A program made the position numbers and the translations under genes. 64,000 bases of DNA, taken from JBFGFX01 sp965232455. Lineage in GTDB: Bacteria > Pseudomonadota > Gammaproteobacteria > Steroidobacterales > Woeseiaceae. The notes under the pieces were generated by a model that saw nothing but the letters and a program-made list of their open reading frames with translations, was not told where the DNA came from and ran no database searches. This document shows positions 61,076-64,000 of this stretch, piece by piece. The DNA lies in assembly GCA_965232455.1 (NCBI GenBank), contig OZ246981.1, positions 3,162,001 through 3,226,000 on the forward strand, read 5' to 3'. Positions within the stretch are counted from its first letter, which is position 1, and each line of letters begins with the position of its first letter.

Positions 61076-62773
61076 TCACCAGCCGCCGCCTCCGCCGCCG
61101 CCACCTCCGCCGCCCGAAAAGCCGCCGCCACCGCCGCCGGACGACGAACCGGGCGGGGTCGCCGATGAACTGATCGCGGAGTTCAGACTGCTCGAGATAC
61201 CCGAAGTCGTTCCGCTCATGTCGAAACTGTCCCAGGAACCGTTGTACCAGGCCGGATGATACGCAGTATCGTTGGGGCCGCGCAGTCCGGCGAATATCGA
61301 CGCAAACCGCTCCGCCCAGCGCTGCTCGACGCCCATCGCCAGCGCAAACGGCAGGTAGGCCTCGAAAAGCTGCGGTGTCTTCTCCGGCGGATTACGCAGA
61401 TTCATCTCGTCCTTCTCGGCGATGTCCATGTAATCCCTGAAACCGAGCATTTCGTCCAGCACCTTGCGGCCCAGAATCGTCGGTCGTTTCATCAGCGCCG
61501 CGAATACGAAGAACAGAGCGACCATGAGGACGATGCCGGCAACCACCGGAATCGTCGGCCCCGAGCCGACGTTGAGCGCAAGAACGGAAGACACGACGCC
61601 GATGACGAGCGCCGGCAGGCTGACGATTCCGTTACTGCGAAAATAACGCCCTCGATAGTCGCGACGAAGCGATTTGCGGTGGGCGCTGCGCGCACGGCGG
61701 ATGCGATCGTGATACTCATTGTCGAGGATGAGCAGGCTGTTTTCCTCGAACAAGGCCTCATGGAGTTCCTTCTCTCCCGTTGCCAACGACGGCGGATGAT
61801 CGCCCGGATCGGTTTTCTTCAGAGTGTATAGGTCGCCGGATTCGCGGATGCGCAAATAGCCTTTTACGGCAAGGTTCACCACCGCCGCGGTCATCACCTT
61901 GCTGTCGTAATACATCTGATGGATAAAACGCAGAGACGCCGGAGAGAATCCCTGCGGCGGCTCGTAACGAGTAACGATGAGCCCCTCTTCGGGGTCTTTA
62001 CCGAACACGCGCCACGCAGGCACGAGGTAGAGAAGCATGCCCGCGATCCCCGCCAATACCGCAATGAGATTGAGGTTGTCCGACAGCAACCAGAGCAGCT
62101 TTTGCAAACGATCGGGCTCCGCGACGAACCCCTTGGGCCAGGCCACGACGATCGTGAGGCCCTCGTGCGGGTTCAGCGCGGACGTCGATCGAAACGTTGC
62201 GCGCCGACCCTCGGAACCGCTGACGACCTTCTTGCCTTGCTGTCCCATCAGGCCGGTGTATGCGGCTGCTTCGAGGATCTCGGGGTCACCGTCGAAGTCC
62301 AGTTCAACGGTTGCCCCGGCGTCGTCGATCGGGAAAGCCCAATCGTGACCGGTCACGTTCCAGTACAACTCGTCGTGACCTTCAAAGTAGCCCAGCATCC
62401 GATCCGCGCGATAGCGAAACACATAGGTATGAACGCCGTCCGGCAGCAACCGGTCGGCGCTGCCGAAATACGTGCGTACCCCGTTCCGGTTTTTCTCGGA
62501 AAAGTAGTCCTCGGCCGATCCGTTACGCAATACCGACAGGGGCTCGTAGACGACCTCTACGGTATTGCCGTAGGCATCGCTGTAGCGGGTTGGAAAATCC
62601 CGATAGATGCCGCGCCGAATCTGCCGGCCTTCCGACCGAACCGTGATGGTCTCGGTGACTTCGATCCAACCGGCCCGGGCCACTTTGACGTCGCTCTGGA
62701 ACTCCAGTATGCGCTCGTCGGCCACGGCAGAAACCGATAATAAAAGCACAACCCCGAGCAAGAGCCGCCTCAT
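61076..62773 (-). CDS. DUF2207 domain membrane protein
   Basis: A 565-residue membrane protein. The signal peptide (MRRLLLGVVLLLSVSAVADE) is followed by DUF2207 domain features: ILEFQSDVKVARAGWIEVTETITVRSEGRQIRRGIYRDFPTRY and VFRYRADRMLGYFEGHDELYWNVTG. A transmembrane segment near residue 245 and a pair near 390-420 follow, and the chain ends in a Gly/Ser tail (SGGGGGGFSGGGGG-W). Its start overlaps the LemA gene stop (ATGA), which is a very common pair. Function is unknown; LemA-DUF2207 pairs are thought to act in the envelope. Confidence 0.88.
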   Translation of the reverse strand: MRRLLLGVVLLLSVSAVADERILEFQSDVKVARAGWIEVTETITVRSEGRQIRRGIYRDFPTRYSDAYGNTVEVVYEPLSVLRNGSAEDYFSEKNRNGVRTYFGSADRLLPDGVHTYVFRYRADRMLGYFEGHDELYWNVTGHDWAFPIDDAGATVELDFDGDPEILEAAAYTGLMGQQGKKVVSGSEGRRATFRSTSALNPHEGLTIVVAWPKGFVAEPDRLQKLLWLLSDNLNLIAVLAGIAGMLLYLVPAWRVFGKDPEEGLIVTRYEPPQGFSPASLRFIHQMYYDSKVMTAAVVNLAVKGYLRIRESGDLYTLKKTDPGDHPPSLATGEKELHEALFEENSLLILDNEYHDRIRRARSAHRKSLRRDYRGRYFRSNGIVSLPALVIGVVSSVLALNVGSGPTIPVVAGIVLMVALFFVFAALMKRPTILGRKVLDEMLGFRDYMDIAEKDEMNLRNPPEKTPQLFEAYLPFALAMGVEQRWAERFASIFAGLRGPNDTAYHPAWYNGSWDSFDMSGTTSGISSSLNSAISSSATPPGSSSGGGGGGFSGGGGGGGGGGGW

Positions 62774-63333
62774 TCGACGCCTCCGAGATTCACCAGAGGC
62801 ACCGCGGCAACGTCGTCCGACGACTTCTGAAAGTACTCACGCGGCTCGAAGCCGAACCAATTCGCAACGATGTTGTTCGGCACCGTCTCGATACGGGTGT
62901 TCAATTCACGCACCGATCCGTTGTAGTAACGGCGGGCGAACTGCAGGTAGTCCTCGGTCTCGACCAGCTCGGCCTGAAGATTGAGAAAATTCTCGTTTGC
63001 CTTGAGATCGGGATACTGCTCCGCCAATGCGATTAGGCGATTGATGCCCTCACTAAGGCTCGCCTCTGCTTCACCGAGTCTGCCGACGGACGTGACCCGC
63101 ATCGCCTCGGCGCGCAGTGTCGTTATCGTTTCGATCGTGGCGCGCTCGTAGTCGGCGTACTGATCGACCACTTTGACGAGCTGCGGGATCAGGTCGTGAC
63201 GCCGTTGCAGCTGGACGTCGATGTCGCTCCAGGCTCCGTCGACACGGTTACGGGCACGGATCAGGCGGTTGTAGGCGACGGCGATCAGCACCGCGATCAG
63301 CGTCAGGAACGCGACAAACCAGATCACGAGCAA
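62770..63333 (-). CDS. LemA family protein
   Basis: A 187-residue membrane-anchored helical protein. One N-terminal transmembrane helix (WFVAFLTLIAVLIAVAYN) is followed by the LemA signature NRLIRARNRVDGAWSDIDVQLQRRHDLIPQLVKVV and later IALAEQYPDLKANENFLNLQAELVETEDYLQFARRYYN. It stops inside the start of the DUF2207 gene (4-bp overlap) and starts 16 bp after the MOSC gene. LemA proteins are broadly conserved, with no agreed biochemical role. Confidence 0.93.
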   Translation of the reverse strand: MLVIWFVAFLTLIAVLIAVAYNRLIRARNRVDGAWSDIDVQLQRRHDLIPQLVKVVDQYADYERATIETITTLRAEAMRVTSVGRLGEAEASLSEGINRLIALAEQYPDLKANENFLNLQAELVETEDYLQFARRYYNGSVRELNTRIETVPNNIVANWFGFEPREYFQKSSDDVAAVPLVNLGGVE

Positions 63334-63349
63334 GCGCCTGTGCGACGTT

Positions 63350-63796
63350 TTAGTCCGCGCCGGGACGTATGCTGACGTCGTCGCCTATCGAGACCTCGCC
63401 GCCGCGGAGCACGGTACAGCAGACGCCGCCGCGCCAATCGGGCGTCAGCGCCTGCTTGAGGCCGGTGTGCTGCTCGTCCATTCGTGAACACGGCGCCGTT
63501 TCGACTTCAACTCTCAGGGTTACGTCGCCAATCTGAATGACGCTGCCCGCGACCCTCGGCAGATCGACGCCTTCGACAAGCAAGTTTGCCCGCCGCGTCG
63601 TCCACAGCAGCTTTTCACCGACTTCCGCACACACCTCGTCCCACACGTCGGAGGAAATCAGCGTCACCTGACGTTTCCTGGACCGGCCGCGGAAATCTCT
63701 CGAAACCCCGGCGTCTTCGCTGATCGCCACCGTGTCGAGCAACTCCATTGGAGCGCGCGTCGTTTCGCGCCTTGCGATTCCGGTGAGTTTTCCCAT
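63350..63796 (-). CDS. MOSC domain protein
   Basis: A 148-residue MOSC (molybdenum cofactor sulfurase C-terminal) domain. Features seen are KLTGIARRETTRAPME near the start, VSRDFRGRSRKRQVTLISSDVWDEV, RANLLVEGVDLP, and EVETAPCSRMDEQHTGLKQAL with the conserved cysteine, then DWRGGVCCTVLRGGEVSIGDDVSI. MOSC proteins carry or bind a metal-sulfur or molybdenum cofactor. It is the first gene of the minus-strand run MOSC-lemA-DUF2207-rhomboid-tldD-like. Confidence 0.88.
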   Translation of the reverse strand: MGKLTGIARRETTRAPMELLDTVAISEDAGVSRDFRGRSRKRQVTLISSDVWDEVCAEVGEKLLWTTRRANLLVEGVDLPRVAGSVIQIGDVTLRVEVETAPCSRMDEQHTGLKQALTPDWRGGVCCTVLRGGEVSIGDDVSIRPGAD

Positions 63797-63879
63797 GATG
63801 ACTCCGAAGAAACGGTGGACGGCGCATTGTAGCGAAGGATGCGAATCAATTCCGCGAACGCTGCGGTATCGGTTGATGG

Positions 63880-63906
63880 GTACCGCCCGTCAGCACGGGC
63901 TCCTAC
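63880..63906 (-). repeat. REP-like hairpin element
   Basis: GTAGGAGCCCGTGCTGACGG read on the minus strand; the inner arms GCCCGT and ACGGGC (63885-63900) pair across a 4-base loop. It is inverted relative to the next element. Confidence 0.6.
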
Positions 63907-63947
63907 CGCGTTGCGGAGCCCACTCCGGAACGTCGCCACTGGTTTTT

Positions 63948-63973
63948 CCAGGAGCTCGTCCCGACGAGCGACC
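63948..63973 (+). repeat. REP-like hairpin element, inverted partner
   Basis: CCAGGAGCTCGTCCCGACGA on the plus strand; arms GCTCGT and ACGAGC (63954-63969) pair across loop CCCG. It forms with the element at 63880 an inverted pair about 68 bp apart, of the REPIN/BIME type. Confidence 0.6.
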
Positions 63974-64000
63974 GGGATCAGACAATCAAGGCCAATCCGC

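Overview
The window is chromosomal DNA of a Gram-negative, most likely gammaproteobacterial, bacterium. Evidence for this is the rpsU-yqeY-dnaG-rpoD macromolecular-synthesis block, a pcm/rhodanese/tolC/waaA neighbourhood, a tsaD-folB-folK cluster, TonB-dependent receptors and a split class II ribonucleotide reductase (NrdJa/NrdJb) of the Pseudomonas type. The many TonB/ECF-sigma/sugar genes suggest a free-living environmental (perhaps marine or sediment) species; the lineage below class level is a guess.

Layout. 1-3600: end of a Pcm-like methyltransferase, rhodanese, TolC, then waaA on the other strand. 3.9-7.6 kb: a flavin-dependent tryptophan halogenase, a secreted VCBS-repeat protein and an HD nucleotidase. 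7.8-24 kb: an accessory block, visibly richer in A+T over about 7.7-17.9 kb, almost all on the minus strand: exported amidohydrolase, aldose epimerase, two ThuA-type proteins (one fused to a DUF1080 domain), a secreted RCC1-repeat protein, a PQQ/cytochrome c dehydrogenase lipoprotein, a Gfo/Idh/MocA oxidoreductase, an MFS transporter, a large TonB receptor and an ECF sigma factor. The gene content fits import and oxidation-dependent cleavage of glycosides. It is also an eroding locus: remnants of a second Gfo/Idh/MocA gene, a probable FecR gene and a GH43 xylosidase gene are visible, with two LacI-type operators and no lacI gene.

25-49.5 kb: housekeeping DNA. A DUF3857/transglutaminase protein, nrdJab behind a NrdR box, hsp20 behind a heat-shock promoter, htrA, slt, an M-type aminopeptidase lipoprotein, cca, an outer-membrane protein with uppP, a MidA-like methyltransferase, a pteridine reductase, folK, folB, tsaD, rpsU, yqeY, dnaG and rpoD.

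49.6-50.2 kb: a tRNA-Ile(CAU) gene split in its anticodon loop by a 233-nt group I intron of the Azoarcus kind. Its 3' end is duplicated about 152 bp further on, and the duplication runs into the 3' end of a pabB-pabC fusion gene. 52-58.7 kb: a TonB receptor, then a 1356-residue protein of unknown type with a small membrane protein immediately upstream, the least explained genes here. 58.8-63.8 kb: a minus-strand run MOSC, LemA, DUF2207, rhomboid protease, exported TldD-like protein. The right end carries inverted REP-like hairpins.
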